From Streptomyces hygroscopicus subsp. hygroscopicus (lineage in GTDB: Bacteria > Actinomycetota > Actinomycetes > Streptomycetales > Streptomycetaceae), in assembly GCF_030269125.1 (NCBI RefSeq), contig NZ_BSSM01000009.1:248001-312000 (forward strand): a stretch of DNA of 64,000 nucleotides. The letters are read 5' to 3'. Positions 33,500 through 42,523 of the stretch are shown piece after piece (the first letter of the stretch is position 1; each line of letters starts with the position of its first letter). The position numbers and the translations under genes were made by a program. Under the pieces are notes generated by a model. The model did no database searches, was not told the DNA's origin, and saw nothing but the letters and a program-made list of their open reading frames with translations.

Positions 33500-36238
33500 T
33501 CAGCCGAGGCGGGTGAGCTTGGCGCCGAAGCCCGGCTCGGCCAGGTCCTGCTGGAGGGCCACCGGGACCTTCACGCCGGCCGTCGTGCCGTCACCCACCG
33601 TGAGCGTGCCGACATCGGTGCCGGCCTTCGCGGTGTGCGGGACGGTGCCGGAGGTGAAGGACAGCTCGACCTTCAGGCCCGACCAGCCGACCGCCGTGAC
33701 GTCCCGCGTGACCACGACCGGGGTGTGGCCGCCGAGCTGGTCGTCCACGTAGCCGACCACGTCGCCCTTCTTGAGGATCTTCGCCGAGGTCAGCGCCTGC
33801 TCGGCGCCCAGCAGCGCGGTCTTGCTGACGTTGTTGGCCGTGTCGAGGATCGACGGGCCCTTGTGCTGGCCGAGGATCGCGCCGACGACGGTGACGGTCT
33901 GGCCGCCGACCTTCTTGCGGGCGGCGAAGAGCAGGTTGCCGCCGGCCGCGGTGGTGGTGCCGGTCTTGATGCCGATCGCGCCGATCCAGTAGGGCAGCGA
34001 GTTGTAGTTCGGCCAGTTGTGGCCGGTCGGGTCGGTCCAGCTGGCGGCGCTGGTGATGGCGACCAGGGCGGGCACCTTGACGACCGCGCGGCCGAGCTTC
34101 ACCTGGTCCTGGGCGGTGGAGACGGTGGTCTCCTTCAGGCCCGAGGGGTCGGTGTACGTCGTACCGCTCATCCCCAGCTGCTTGGCGGTGGCGTTCATCT
34201 TCCGCACGAACGCCGCCTCCGAGCCCGCGTCCCAGCGGGCCAGCAGCCGGGCGATGTTGTTGGCGGAGGGGATCATGACGGCCGACAGGGCCTGCTTCTC
34301 GGTGAGGGAGTCGCCGGCGTGGACGGTGTCGAGGGTGGACTCCCCGCTCTTGCTGTAACCGCCCTCCTTCTCCGCCGTGGCGTCCACCTTGATCTTCGGG
34401 CCCTCCTGGCCCGGCTTGAGCGGGTGGTCGCGCAGGATGATGTACGCGGTCATCGTCTTGGCGACCGAGCCGATGGCGACGGGGGTCTGCTTGCCGAAGT
34501 TCCCCATCGTGCCGATGCCGTCGCCGTCCATCCAGCCCTGGCCCTCGTTCGGCCACGGCAGGTTCACCCGGCCGCCGCCGAAGGTGTAGGTGCTCTTCGC
34601 GGTGAGCGCGAGGGCGGGGGACGGCAGGGGGCGCAGCGTCTGCACGACCGCGAAGATGATCACCAGGAGGATGACCAGCGGGGTCCAGATCTTGACCCGC
34701 CGCAGGAGGGTGCGGACCGGGGTCTCCGGCGGCGGGGGCGTGTTCGTCAGCTCCGCGAGGAGGTCGAGCGGGGGCTTGGGCGGCAGGGGCTGCTGGGTGG
34801 TGCGCTCGGGGCCGAGCCGGGGGACGGCGGCGGTCTCGTCGGCCGGCGCGGCCTTCGGCTTCGGCTTCTGCCGTACGTCGTCCTTGAGCGCGACGAACCT
34901 GCTGGTGCGCTCGGGGTCGGACTCCTCGCGTTTCGCCGCCGGGGGGCCGACCTTGAGCATGGTGGTCGGCTGGTCGACGTCGGGGGCCTTGGGGCGTACG
35001 GCCTTGAAGACGGTGGTCGGCTGGTCGACGCCGTCGGCGGCGGCCTCCGCTTCGCCTTCGGCCGTCTTCCCGCCCGCACCAACCGGGCGGCTGTCGGGCT
35101 CGTCCCCGCGCGGCCCCCGCGGGTCTTCCCCGCCGTCGGCGTCCGCGGCCTCGTCCGGGGTGCCTTCGGCCTCGGCCTCGGCTTCGCCGTCGGTCGGCTC
35201 GGCCCGCGTGCCGTCCTCGGCCTCGGCGCCGCCCTTCGTCTCCGCCACGGAACCGGCAGCCGCCTGCGGGGCGTCGGCGGGCGCCTTCGCGTCCGGGCCG
35301 GACTTCGCGTCGGCGTCACCGGCAGCCGCCGTCGAAGCCTCCGGCTCCGCCTCCTCGTCCGCGACCGCCGTCGAGCCGGCCCTGCCGCCGGCGTCCGCGC
35401 CGCCCGTCACCCCGGCGTCCGCCGCGCCCTTCGCGTCCGCGTCGTCCTCCGTGGCCCCGGCGTCCGCCCCCGTGGACGCCGACCCGGCTTTCCGGGTCCC
35501 GGCGTTGGTCGTCTCGGTCCCGGCGTTCGTTCCCGTGGACGCCGTCTCGGCCTTGCGGGTCCCGGCGTTGGTCTGGTGGGCCTCGGCGTCCGCCCCCGTG
35601 GACGCCGACCCGGCTTCCCGGGTCCCGGCGTCGGTCTTCTCGGTCCCGGCGTTCGTCCCCGTGGACGCCGTCTCGGCCTTGCGGGTCCCGGCGTTGTGGT
35701 GGGCCTCGGCGTCCGCCCCCGTGGACGCCGACCCGGCTTTCCGGGCCCCGGCGTCGGCCTTGTCGGTCCCGGCGTTCGTCCCCGCGGACGTCGGCTCGGC
35801 CTTCGCGGTCCCGGACTCGGTCTCCGCGGCCCCGCCGTCCGTCTTCGCGGACGCCGACCCGGCCCCCTCGGAGCCCTCAGCGATCCCCCGGGAACCCTCA
35901 GCGGCCCCCTCGGAGCCCTCAGCGGCCCCCTCGGAGCCCTCAGCGGGCGTCTCCGCGGCGTCCGTTGGCCCCGTCGGCTCGTCGGCGTCCCGCACCCACG
36001 CCGAGACCGCGTTGCGAAGAGCCGTGTCCTCCTCGACCGCAGACGTCCGGAGGACCTTCGTCGCGGTGTCCGCGCCGCCGTCCGAGGAATCCTTTTGTCC
36101 GGCGCCCGCGGAGCCGCCCGAATCCCGGGCCACCGCGAGGCGGGGATCGCGGGCCTCGGGAACCGAATCCGCGTTCCCCGACGTCGCTTCCGCCGACGAC
36201 TCACGCTGCTTCGACCTGTCGGGGGACTCGCCCGCCAC
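33500..36238 (-). CDS. D-alanyl-D-alanine carboxypeptidase with long repetitive cytoplasmic tail
   Basis: A 912-residue penicillin-binding protein of the S11 type. Residues 1 to about 500 are low-complexity Ala/Gly/Thr/Asp/Glu, with near-identical coding repeats of about 41-42 residues at 35456-35790. A single transmembrane anchor follows (near 520-545: PLVILLVIIFAVV). The C-terminal peptidase has SVAK (nucleophile Ser near 590), SANN and IKTGTTTAAG, matching the SxxK, SxN and KTG motifs. It trims stem peptides of peptidoglycan. The GTG at 36238 follows GAGGAGG; an ATG at 36289 is in frame but has no such site. It is 246 bp upstream of the membrane protein gene on the same strand. Confidence 0.9.
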   Translation of the reverse strand: MAGESPDRSKQRESSAEATSGNADSVPEARDPRLAVARDSGGSAGAGQKDSSDGGADTATKVLRTSAVEEDTALRNAVSAWVRDADEPTGPTDAAETPAEGSEGAAEGSEGAAEGSRGIAEGSEGAGSASAKTDGGAAETESGTAKAEPTSAGTNAGTDKADAGARKAGSASTGADAEAHHNAGTRKAETASTGTNAGTEKTDAGTREAGSASTGADAEAHQTNAGTRKAETASTGTNAGTETTNAGTRKAGSASTGADAGATEDDADAKGAADAGVTGGADAGGRAGSTAVADEEAEPEASTAAAGDADAKSGPDAKAPADAPQAAAGSVAETKGGAEAEDGTRAEPTDGEAEAEAEGTPDEAADADGGEDPRGPRGDEPDSRPVGAGGKTAEGEAEAAADGVDQPTTVFKAVRPKAPDVDQPTTMLKVGPPAAKREESDPERTSRFVALKDDVRQKPKPKAAPADETAAVPRLGPERTTQQPLPPKPPLDLLAELTNTPPPPETPVRTLLRRVKIWTPLVILLVIIFAVVQTLRPLPSPALALTAKSTYTFGGGRVNLPWPNEGQGWMDGDGIGTMGNFGKQTPVAIGSVAKTMTAYIILRDHPLKPGQEGPKIKVDATAEKEGGYSKSGESTLDTVHAGDSLTEKQALSAVMIPSANNIARLLARWDAGSEAAFVRKMNATAKQLGMSGTTYTDPSGLKETTVSTAQDQVKLGRAVVKVPALVAITSAASWTDPTGHNWPNYNSLPYWIGAIGIKTGTTTAAGGNLLFAARKKVGGQTVTVVGAILGQHKGPSILDTANNVSKTALLGAEQALTSAKILKKGDVVGYVDDQLGGHTPVVVTRDVTAVGWSGLKVELSFTSGTVPHTAKAGTDVGTLTVGDGTTAGVKVPVALQQDLAEPGFGAKLTRLG
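35456..35790 (-). repeat. Coding tandem repeats in the carboxypeptidase tail
   Basis: The string CGTCCGCCCCCGTGGACGCC starts at 35461, 35587 and 35710, giving 126- and 123-bp periods, both multiples of three. The protein units read AGSASTGADAEA alternating with AETASTGTNAG. The in-frame periods indicate expansion and contraction under selection for an open frame. Confidence 0.75.
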
Positions 36239-36433
36239 CGATGCCTCCTCATGCGCCGCGCGCCCACGCGCGCGCCCTGTCCGAACCATGTACCAGTGTC
36301 CTGTGTGAGGGCTTGGCCCCTGCGGTAGACGAGAACGACATACCTACCGGTTCCCTCACGAACCGGTCACGCACCCTCGACAGACCAATGTGAGAGGGGT
36401 CACCCTGTCATTCATCCACGCGGGGAGGCATGG

Positions 36434-37189
36434 ATGGGCAGGAGCCGCAGAACACTTCCGGAGGAGCTTCTGCTGCTGGCATTGGACCCGGCCACGGGTA
36501 CCACTGCGCAGCCGCAGTCGCTCGACCTCGGTCTGGCCGGTGCACAGCTAGTGGAGCTGGCGCTGGCCGGACGGATAGCCCCAGACGGGGATCGTATCGC
36601 CGTGGTGGTGCCACGGCCGACAGGAGATCCGACTCTGGACTGCGCGTTGGAGTTGCTGCGAAGGCGCGGCGCTCCGGTACGCGCCGTCCACTGGATCGGC
36701 GGGCCCCGGCTGGGGCTGCGCCAGACGTACCTCTCGCATCTGGAGCGGTGCGGCATGGTCGCCGCGGTGCCGGGCCAGATGTGCGGGGTGCTGCCGACGA
36801 CGCGTTACCAGGCGACGGACACGGCCATCAGCCGGGAGATCCGGGGCCGACTGGACTCCGCGATCCGCACCGGCGTACCGCCGGACCCGCGGACCGCGGC
36901 GCTCGCCGCCCTGGCGCACGCCGTGGGCCTCGGCAAGCACCTGTACCCGGGCAACGAGGGCCGATCGTCCCGTTCCCGGCTGCGGGATCTGATCCGGCAC
37001 GATCCGATGGGCGGGCTCGTCGCGCACGCCGTGATGGACGTGCAGAACGGCGCGGCCGCGCAGCCGCGCCGCGGTCCGGCCGCCACCGGCCGGCCGGTCG
37101 CACCGGGAGTCCGGCCCGCGGTCGAACCCGCGCGCGGGGTGCCGATGCAGCCGCGCCACGGGTCCATGGCCCGCGCCGTGGCCCACTGA
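36434..37189 (+). CDS. GPP34 (Golgi phosphoprotein 3)-family protein
   Basis: A 251-residue protein with the all-helical GPP34 fold: PEELLLLALDP at the N-terminus, GLAGAQLVELALAGRIA, and a TALAALAHAVGLGKHLY helix followed by a short disordered Pro/Arg tail. Bacterial members are common in actinomycetes and their function is unknown; eukaryotic homologues bind phosphoinositides. GGGGAGG lies 6 bp before the ATG. It is divergent from the carboxypeptidase and ends at a strong hairpin. Confidence 0.83.
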   Translation: MGRSRRTLPEELLLLALDPATGTTAQPQSLDLGLAGAQLVELALAGRIAPDGDRIAVVVPRPTGDPTLDCALELLRRRGAPVRAVHWIGGPRLGLRQTYLSHLERCGMVAAVPGQMCGVLPTTRYQATDTAISREIRGRLDSAIRTGVPPDPRTAALAALAHAVGLGKHLYPGNEGRSSRSRLRDLIRHDPMGGLVAHAVMDVQNGAAAQPRRGPAATGRPVAPGVRPAVEPARGVPMQPRHGSMARAVAH

Positions 37190-37244
37190 TCCGTCACCGC
37201 GCCGCAACGCGCGTCCCCACAGGCCCGGTTCGGGAGCCGCAGGC

Positions 37245-37288
37245 CCGAGCGGGGTGGCGCGACCTCCGGGTCCCGCCACCCCGCTCGG
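37245..37288 (+). terminator. 15-bp stem terminator after the GPP34 gene
   Basis: CCGAGCGGGGTGGCG at 37245-37259 is perfectly complementary to 37274-37288 across a 14-nt loop. It is the longest perfect hairpin I noticed in the window and sits between the GPP34 gene and the downstream HTH gene. Confidence 0.8.
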
Positions 37289-37424
37289 CCGTGTCCCGGC
37301 GTCTCGCGGACCGAGGGGCCGTCGGGGACCGGCGCGGACAGACGCGTGCGCGTGCCGCATATCCAGCGTTTCCCAGCGCTGACGAGCGCCTTGGTGGCAA
37401 TCTGCTCAGCAGCAGATACGGAAA

Positions 37425-38318
37425 GTGTCGGTACAGGCAGCAGCCGGAGGTGCGCGTCCCGTGGCGTCCAATGTCAATCCCACCGTAAGGCGGCGCCGGC
37501 TGGGCCAGGAGCTTCGAAAACTCCGCGAGCAGAAGAACATGACGGCCGAAGAGGTCGCCGAGCGCCTGCTCGTGTCCCAGTCGAAGATCAGCCGCCTGGA
37601 GAACGGCCGCCGCAGCATCAGCCAGCGCGATGTGCGCGATCTGTGCGGTGTCTACGAGGTCGAGGACCAGCGGGTCGTGGACTCGCTGATGGAGATGGCC
37701 CGGGACTCCAGGCAGCAGGGGTGGTGGCACACCTTCGGGGACATCCCGTACAGCGTGTACATCGGCCTGGAGACCGACGCGGAGTCGCTGCGGGTCTACG
37801 AACCCCAGATCGTCACCGGCCTGTTGCAGACCCCGGCGTACGCCGAGGCGCTGGTGCACGGCGCGTTGCCCGAGACGTCGGCCGCGGAGATCGGGAAGCG
37901 CGTGGGCGTGCGCATGCGCCGCCAGGAGCGGATCACCGACGAGAGGAACCCGCTGCGCCTGTGGGTCGTCCTGGACGAGGCCGCGCTGCACCGGGTCGTC
38001 GGCAGCAGGCTCGTGATGCGCGAACAGCTGGAGCACCTCCTCGCACTGTCCGAGCTGCCCCATGTCACCGTGCAGGTCCTGCCGTTCGAGGTGGGCGCGC
38101 ACCCGGGCCTCAACGGCCAGTACGCCATCCTGGAGTTCGCCGACGCGGCCGACTCCAGCGTGGTCTACCTGGAGGGCGTCACCAGCGACCTGTACCTGGA
38201 GAAGGCGCAGGACGTGCAGAAGTACGCCGTGATGTACGAGCATCTGCGGGCGCAGTCCCTCAACGTGGAGGCGTCCCGGCAACTCATCGACAGGATGGCG
38301 AAGGGGTACGCGGAGTGA
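37425..38318 (+). CDS. XRE-type helix-turn-helix regulator (Scr1/DUF5753 type)
   Basis: A 297-residue protein. The N-terminal helix-turn-helix covers about residues 20-80 (LGQELRKLREQKNMTAEEVA then LLVSQSKISRLENGRRSIS). The remainder is the DUF5753 domain, with LQTPAYAEAL, LDEAALHRVVGS and ITVQVLP-like strands. In Streptomyces such regulators are paired with a downstream DUF397 gene, as here, in an arrangement reminiscent of toxin-antitoxin modules that influence antibiotic production. The GTG at 37425 and a GTG at 37461 are both plausible starts. Confidence 0.9.
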   Translation: MSVQAAAGGARPVASNVNPTVRRRRLGQELRKLREQKNMTAEEVAERLLVSQSKISRLENGRRSISQRDVRDLCGVYEVEDQRVVDSLMEMARDSRQQGWWHTFGDIPYSVYIGLETDAESLRVYEPQIVTGLLQTPAYAEALVHGALPETSAAEIGKRVGVRMRRQERITDERNPLRLWVVLDEAALHRVVGSRLVMREQLEHLLALSELPHVTVQVLPFEVGAHPGLNGQYAILEFADAADSSVVYLEGVTSDLYLEKAQDVQKYAVMYEHLRAQSLNVEASRQLIDRMAKGYAE

Positions 38319-38506
38319 GGCCGGCCACGGAGGGCGCGTGATCATACACGGTGTGTGTGCTTCCGTGGAAGGCACGCCTGGAATATGCCATCCGGTCGAG
38401 TGAACGCCCCCTCCGGCGGCGGCGGTTGCCCGGTAGCGTCGATCACGCCAATCGGACATCGGGTTGGCGCGAACCGCACTACCGCAACTCGCACACAGGA
38501 GTGGAC

Positions 38507-38698
38507 ATGGCACTGATCCAGGGCGCTTCCGAGACGTGGCTGAAGTCTTCCTACTCCGCGGGCAACGGCGCCTGCGTGGAGGTCAAGTCGCCCACCACCG
38601 CCGAGCTGGCCGTCCGTGACTCCAAGGTCGCCGAGGGTCCGGTCCTGGCCTTCCCCGCCGCCGCGTGGAACGCCTTCGTGGCCTCGGTCAAGGCGTAA
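38507..38698 (+). CDS. DUF397 small protein paired with the upstream HTH regulator
   Basis: A 63-residue DUF397 protein. It has the family pattern WLKSSYSAGNGACVEVKSP, AVRDSK and a C-terminal FPAAAWNAFV. ACAGGAG lies 6 nt before the ATG at 38507; a longer open frame from 38351 has no support. DUF397 proteins are thought to interact with the partner XRE/DUF5753 regulator. A bidirectional hairpin follows. Confidence 0.92.
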   Translation: MALIQGASETWLKSSYSAGNGACVEVKSPTTAELAVRDSKVAEGPVLAFPAAAWNAFVASVKA

Positions 38699-38753
38699 GG
38701 GGCTCGTCCCTGACCCTCGTCCCGGCGAACACAACTGCACACGTACCACCCAA

Positions 38754-38792
38754 GAGCCCTCTCGACAGTCGCCGTCCTTGCCGAGAGGGCTC
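38754..38792. terminator. Bidirectional terminator between DUF397 and MerR genes
   Basis: GAGCCCTCTCG (38754-38764) and CGAGAGGGCTC (38782-38792) form a perfect 11-bp stem with a 17-nt loop between convergent genes. Confidence 0.8.
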
Positions 38793-38806
38793 GGCCGCGC
38801 TCCGGT

Positions 38807-39664
38807 TCAGCGCACCGGGAACGCCACGTCGCACACCGGGTCCCCGGCCCCCGCTGCCGCCCAGTCCGCGAAGTAGACCTCCCGGCAGGACGCGGCCATC
38901 TCCAGCCCCTCCCGGGCCATCCACTCCTCCACCGCCTCGAACGCGGCGAGGATCTGCGGATGCGCGACCTGCGCCTTGGTGATCCGGGTGTACGCGAGCC
39001 GGGCCGCGGGCTCCACCCGCACCCGGATCTCCCGGGTCCGCCCGTGCCGCTCCACCCAGGCCCGCGCCGCCGCCTCGTCCGCCACCGGCACGCATGCCTC
39101 CGCGGGCCCGTCGCTCTCCATCGACACCTCGGCGTGGTAGACGACGAACGGCGCCCCGGCGACGCCCCCGCACTCCCGCGCGGCCGCCTCAAGACGGCCC
39201 AGCGAGGCACCGATCCAGGTCGGCAGCTCGTCCGCCAGCGTGTGCCGCGACTCGCTGATCACCACCTGCGCCGGCACGTCCACCGTCTCGACCGCGAACT
39301 TCCCGTACATCTCGTCACTCCTCCCGGACAGCCGTCCACGGAGGTACTCGGCGAGAGTCCGCTGACCGGCCACCCGGGCCTCCACGTCCGCCCAGTAGGC
39401 GGCGAGCAGAGCAGCAGCCTCGGCGCCCCCGGTCCCGACCACCTCGGCGATCCGGGTGAGCGGCATGTCCAGCTGCCGCAACAGGGCCACCGTGCGGGCG
39501 CGTTCGACCTGGTCGGCCCGGTAGTAGCGGTAGCCGCTCGACGCGTCGACGTACGCGGGCGCGAGCAGGCCGAGGCGGTCGTACAGCCGCAGGGCCTTGG
39601 CGGACAGCCGGGCCCGCGCGGCGAACGCCCCGATGGTGAGCAGGTCCTCGTGCACCGATGTCAT
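38807..39664 (-). CDS. MerR-family transcriptional regulator with effector-binding domain
   Basis: A protein of about 282-285 residues. The MerR DNA-binding domain is at about 4-75 (LTIGAFAARARLSAKALRLY, YYRADQVERARTVALLRQLD), followed by a coiled dimerisation helix and a C-terminal GyrI-like small-molecule-binding domain. GGAGG directly abuts the ATG at 39664, so the GTG nine bases further on (39655, MHEDLLTIG) has the better spacing. Ligand and targets are unknown; multidrug-responsive members of this architecture are known. It is 77 bp from the glutathione peroxidase gene on the same strand. Confidence 0.87.
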   Translation of the reverse strand: MTSVHEDLLTIGAFAARARLSAKALRLYDRLGLLAPAYVDASSGYRYYRADQVERARTVALLRQLDMPLTRIAEVVGTGGAEAAALLAAYWADVEARVAGQRTLAEYLRGRLSGRSDEMYGKFAVETVDVPAQVVISESRHTLADELPTWIGASLGRLEAAARECGGVAGAPFVVYHAEVSMESDGPAEACVPVADEAAARAWVERHGRTREIRVRVEPAARLAYTRITKAQVAHPQILAAFEAVEEWMAREGLEMAASCREVYFADWAAAGAGDPVCDVAFPVR

Positions 39665-39741
39665 CCTCCGTCGCCGGGCGGTTCCCGCCCGCCCGGCGAC
39701 AGGGACGCTCCGCCCTGCCCCAGGGGCAAGGTCAAGGAGGG

Positions 39742-40230
39742 TCAGCCGAGCTGGGCCTCGATCGCGGCCACGACCTCCGCGGACTCCGGCTCGGTCTGCG
39801 GCGAGAACCGGGCGACGACGGTGCCGTCCCGGCCGATCAGGAACTTCTCGAAGTTCCAGCGGATGTCGCCGCTGTGGCCCTCCGCGTCCGCGAAGCCCAC
39901 CAGCCGCTCGTACAGGGGGTGCCGGCCGTCGCCGTTCACCTCCACCTTCTCGGTCAGCGGGAAGGTCACGCCGTACGTCGCCGAGCAGAACTCGGCGATC
40001 TCCTCGGCGGTGCCCGGCTCCTGCCCGAGGAACTGGTTGCACGGCACGCCGAGCACCGTGAAGCCGCGCTCGGCGTAGCGCTCCTGGAGCTTCTCCAGGC
40101 CCGTGTACTGGGGGGTCAGGCCGCACTTGGAGGCCACGTTCACGATGAGGACGGCCTTGCCGGCGTACTGCGGCAGGTTCGCGGCGCCGCCGGTGAGGGC
40201 GCCGATCTCGGTGTTCAGCACAGTGGTCAT
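39742..40230 (-). CDS. Glutathione peroxidase-family thiol peroxidase
   Basis: A 162-residue thioredoxin-fold peroxidase. The catalytic segment is NVASKCGLTPQY (Cys in place of selenocysteine), followed by VLGVPCNQFLGQEPG, and WNFEKFLIGRDG. The residues corresponding to the Cys-Gln-Trp-Asn tetrad are all present. In actinomycetes, which lack glutathione, such enzymes probably use thioredoxin as reductant and reduce lipid or organic hydroperoxides. The ATG overlaps the upstream gene's stop (ATGA), so it is translationally coupled to the ArsR-type regulator. Confidence 0.93.
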   Translation of the reverse strand: MTTVLNTEIGALTGGAANLPQYAGKAVLIVNVASKCGLTPQYTGLEKLQERYAERGFTVLGVPCNQFLGQEPGTAEEIAEFCSATYGVTFPLTEKVEVNGDGRHPLYERLVGFADAEGHSGDIRWNFEKFLIGRDGTVVARFSPQTEPESAEVVAAIEAQLG

Positions 40231-41225
40231 GGGCGCGATGGTATGCGGCGGGGCGTCGCCGTCGCCGCCTCCACCACCACGTCCCCGGCCGGTGTCCGGC
40301 CGTACAACACCGACCGCCCCGCCCTTTGCCGCTCCACCAGCCCCGCCTCCCTCAGCACCTTCAGATGCCGCCCCACCGACCCCAGCCCCTGCCCCGTCAC
40401 CGCCGTCAACTGGCTCGTGGTCATGGGGGAGCCGAGGAGGACCAGCACCCCCGCGCGCGCCGGGCCGAGCAGGGCGCCGAGGGCGGCCGGTACCGGGTCG
40501 TCGCCCCTGTCGGCGAGGACGCCCGCGCACGGGTAGACCACGGCGTACCGCTCCCCGTCGTCCCAGGAGACCCAGCCGTGCCGCTGCGGGGTGACCGGCA
40601 CGAAGAGCATCTCGGCGCCGGAGATCTCGCGGGGCGGGTACTCGTGGAGGTTGATCTGGAGCCGGTTCTGGCCGAGCCACCGGGTGCGGCCGGGCCGCAG
40701 CGAGTCCAGCACGCTCACCCAGCCGCCCCGGCCGGCCCGCGCGGTCCGGGCCACCACGTCCGCCTCCAGCACCCGCCGCTGCCGCGCCCAGTACGGCCGT
40801 ACCGCGTCCCGCCACACCCACTCCAGGAGCGCGGCCGCCCGCTCGGGCAGGTCGTCGCGGTCCAGTACGGCGGGCAGCGGGCCGGCGAGGGAGGTGCGCA
40901 GATGCGCGCGGGCGAGGTCCGGGGCGACCGAGCGCACCCGGACGACCTCCTCGGCGAAGTCCTCGCCGTCCCGGGGCGTGGGCGTGAGGAAGTCGGCGAT
41001 CCAGTCCCGCCCGAGGCCCGCCCGCACCAGCCGGTCCGTGACCGGGTCCGCGGCCAACAGGGCGCGGTAGCGGGGCAGGTGGACCCGCAGCCACTCCCGC
41101 TCACCGGGATGCGCCGGCTCGCCCGCGTGCAGCAGTTTCAGCCGCGCGAACGTCTCCGCGAGCGGCGAGATCACGAACCGGCTGCGCGCGAGCGTGTCCG
41201 CGTTGAGTTCCCACCAGCCCACCAC
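40227..41225 (-). CDS. ArsR-type winged-helix regulator with long N-terminal domain
   Basis: A 332-residue protein. The C-terminal 80 residues form an ArsR/SmtB-like winged helix (LGPARAGVLVLLGSPMTTSQ, then VGRHLKVLREAGLVERQRAG and VLYGRT). The N-terminal 250 residues match the uncharacterised DUF5937 type found in Streptomyces ArsR proteins. It overlaps the peroxidase gene and is divergent from an MFS gene, so it is likely to control both. No metal-binding Cys motif is apparent in the HTH. The start is a GTG. Confidence 0.82.
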   Translation of the reverse strand: MVGWWELNADTLARSRFVISPLAETFARLKLLHAGEPAHPGEREWLRVHLPRYRALLAADPVTDRLVRAGLGRDWIADFLTPTPRDGEDFAEEVVRVRSVAPDLARAHLRTSLAGPLPAVLDRDDLPERAAALLEWVWRDAVRPYWARQRRVLEADVVARTARAGRGGWVSVLDSLRPGRTRWLGQNRLQINLHEYPPREISGAEMLFVPVTPQRHGWVSWDDGERYAVVYPCAGVLADRGDDPVPAALGALLGPARAGVLVLLGSPMTTSQLTAVTGQGLGSVGRHLKVLREAGLVERQRAGRSVLYGRTPAGDVVVEAATATPRRIPSRP

Positions 41226-41308
41226 TGCCCCGTCCGCCCGGCCGTACGACCTTTCGCGCTGCCGCGAAACAATAACGGCCCGGCGGCGACCCTTCGAGAC
41301 TGCCCGGT

Positions 41309-42523
41309 GTGACCAGCTATCGATCCCTTTTCCGTACCCCGGAGTTCACCCCCCTCCTCCTCGGCGCGGCCGCGCAGACGGCGGCCGGGACCGTCGGCGG
41401 GCTCGCCCTCGGCACGCTCGTCTACCGGTCCACCGGCTCCCCGCTGCTGTCGGCGGTGAGCATCTTCGGCCCGTCCCTCGCCCAGGTCCTCGGCGCCACC
41501 GTCCTGTTGTCGGGCGCCGACCGGCTGCCGCCGCGTACGGCCCTGTCGGCGATCGCCCTGGCCTTCGCGGCCGGCACGGCGCTCCAGGCGGTGCCCGGTC
41601 TGCCGGTCGGCGCGGTCTTCGCGGTCCTCCTCGTGCTGGGCCTGGTGGCCTCGCTCGGCGGCGGGGTCCGCTGGGGCCTGCTGAACGAGATCCTCCCCAA
41701 GGACGGCTACCTCCCCGGGCGTTCGCTGTTCAACATGATGAGCGGGCTGATGCAGATCGCCGGCTTCGCCACCGGCGGCGCCCTGCTGGCCGCGCTGTCG
41801 CCCCGCGTCTGCCTCCTCCTGTCGGCCGCCCTGTACCTGACGGCGGCACTCGCCCTGCGCCTCGGCCTGACCGCCCGCCCGCCCCGGACCGCCGGCCGCC
41901 CCTCCGCGGCGGCCACCTGGCGCACCAACGCCCTGCTGTGGTCGGAGCGTTCGCGGCGCCTCACCTACCTGGGCCTGTGGATCCCCAACGGCATGGTCGT
42001 CGGCTGCGAGTCCCTGTACGTGTCGTACGACGCCCACGCGGCCGGCACCCTCTTCGCCTGCGGGGCGCTCGGGATGTTCGCCGGGGACGTCACGGTGGGC
42101 CGGCTGCTGCCGCCCCGGGTGCGCCGGAACACGGCGACGCCCCTGCTGCTCGTGCTGGCCGTGCCCTACCTGCTGTTCAGCGCGCACCCGCCGCTGCCGG
42201 TGGCCGCGGTGTGCGTGACGCTCGCCTCCGTCGGCTTCGGCGCGAGCCTCGTCCAGCAGGAGCGACTGATGGAGCTGACCCCCGGCGGACTCGCCGGTCA
42301 GGCCCTGGGGCTGCACTCGTCCGGGATGCTGACCATGCAGGGCGTGAGCGCGGCGGTGGCGGGCGCGGTGGCCCAGCTCACCACCCCGGAGACGGGCATG
42401 ACCGCGATGGCGGCGGGCTCGGTCGCCGTGACCCTCGTACTGGCCGCCGCGGGCCGTCGTGTCCCCCGCCCGGTGAACGCCGCTACACCGGCGGCGGTGG
42501 AAGGGTCTGCTCAGCCCAGATGA
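41309..42523 (+). CDS. MFS transporter
   Basis: A 404-residue MFS permease with about 12 hydrophobic segments starting at residue 15. It lacks the strongest drug-efflux motifs but has the paired-half layout and a cytoplasmic loop after helix 6 (TARPPRTAGRPSAAATWRTN). GTG start. It is divergent from the ArsR-type regulator. Its 3' end overlaps the convergent permease-phosphatase fusion gene by 41 bp. Substrate unknown. Confidence 0.85.
   Translation: MTSYRSLFRTPEFTPLLLGAAAQTAAGTVGGLALGTLVYRSTGSPLLSAVSIFGPSLAQVLGATVLLSGADRLPPRTALSAIALAFAAGTALQAVPGLPVGAVFAVLLVLGLVASLGGGVRWGLLNEILPKDGYLPGRSLFNMMSGLMQIAGFATGGALLAALSPRVCLLLSAALYLTAALALRLGLTARPPRTAGRPSAAATWRTNALLWSERSRRLTYLGLWIPNGMVVGCESLYVSYDAHAAGTLFACGALGMFAGDVTVGRLLPPRVRRNTATPLLLVLAVPYLLFSAHPPLPVAAVCVTLASVGFGASLVQQERLMELTPGGLAGQALGLHSSGMLTMQGVSAAVAGAVAQLTTPETGMTAMAAGSVAVTLVLAAAGRRVPRPVNAATPAAVEGSAQPR

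Noticed and set aside
31412..36328. 1638-codon plus-strand frame opposite the membrane protein and carboxypeptidase genes
   Set aside because: Runs antisense through two unrelated real genes and consists of Arg/Gly/Val-rich sequence; a GC-bias artefact.
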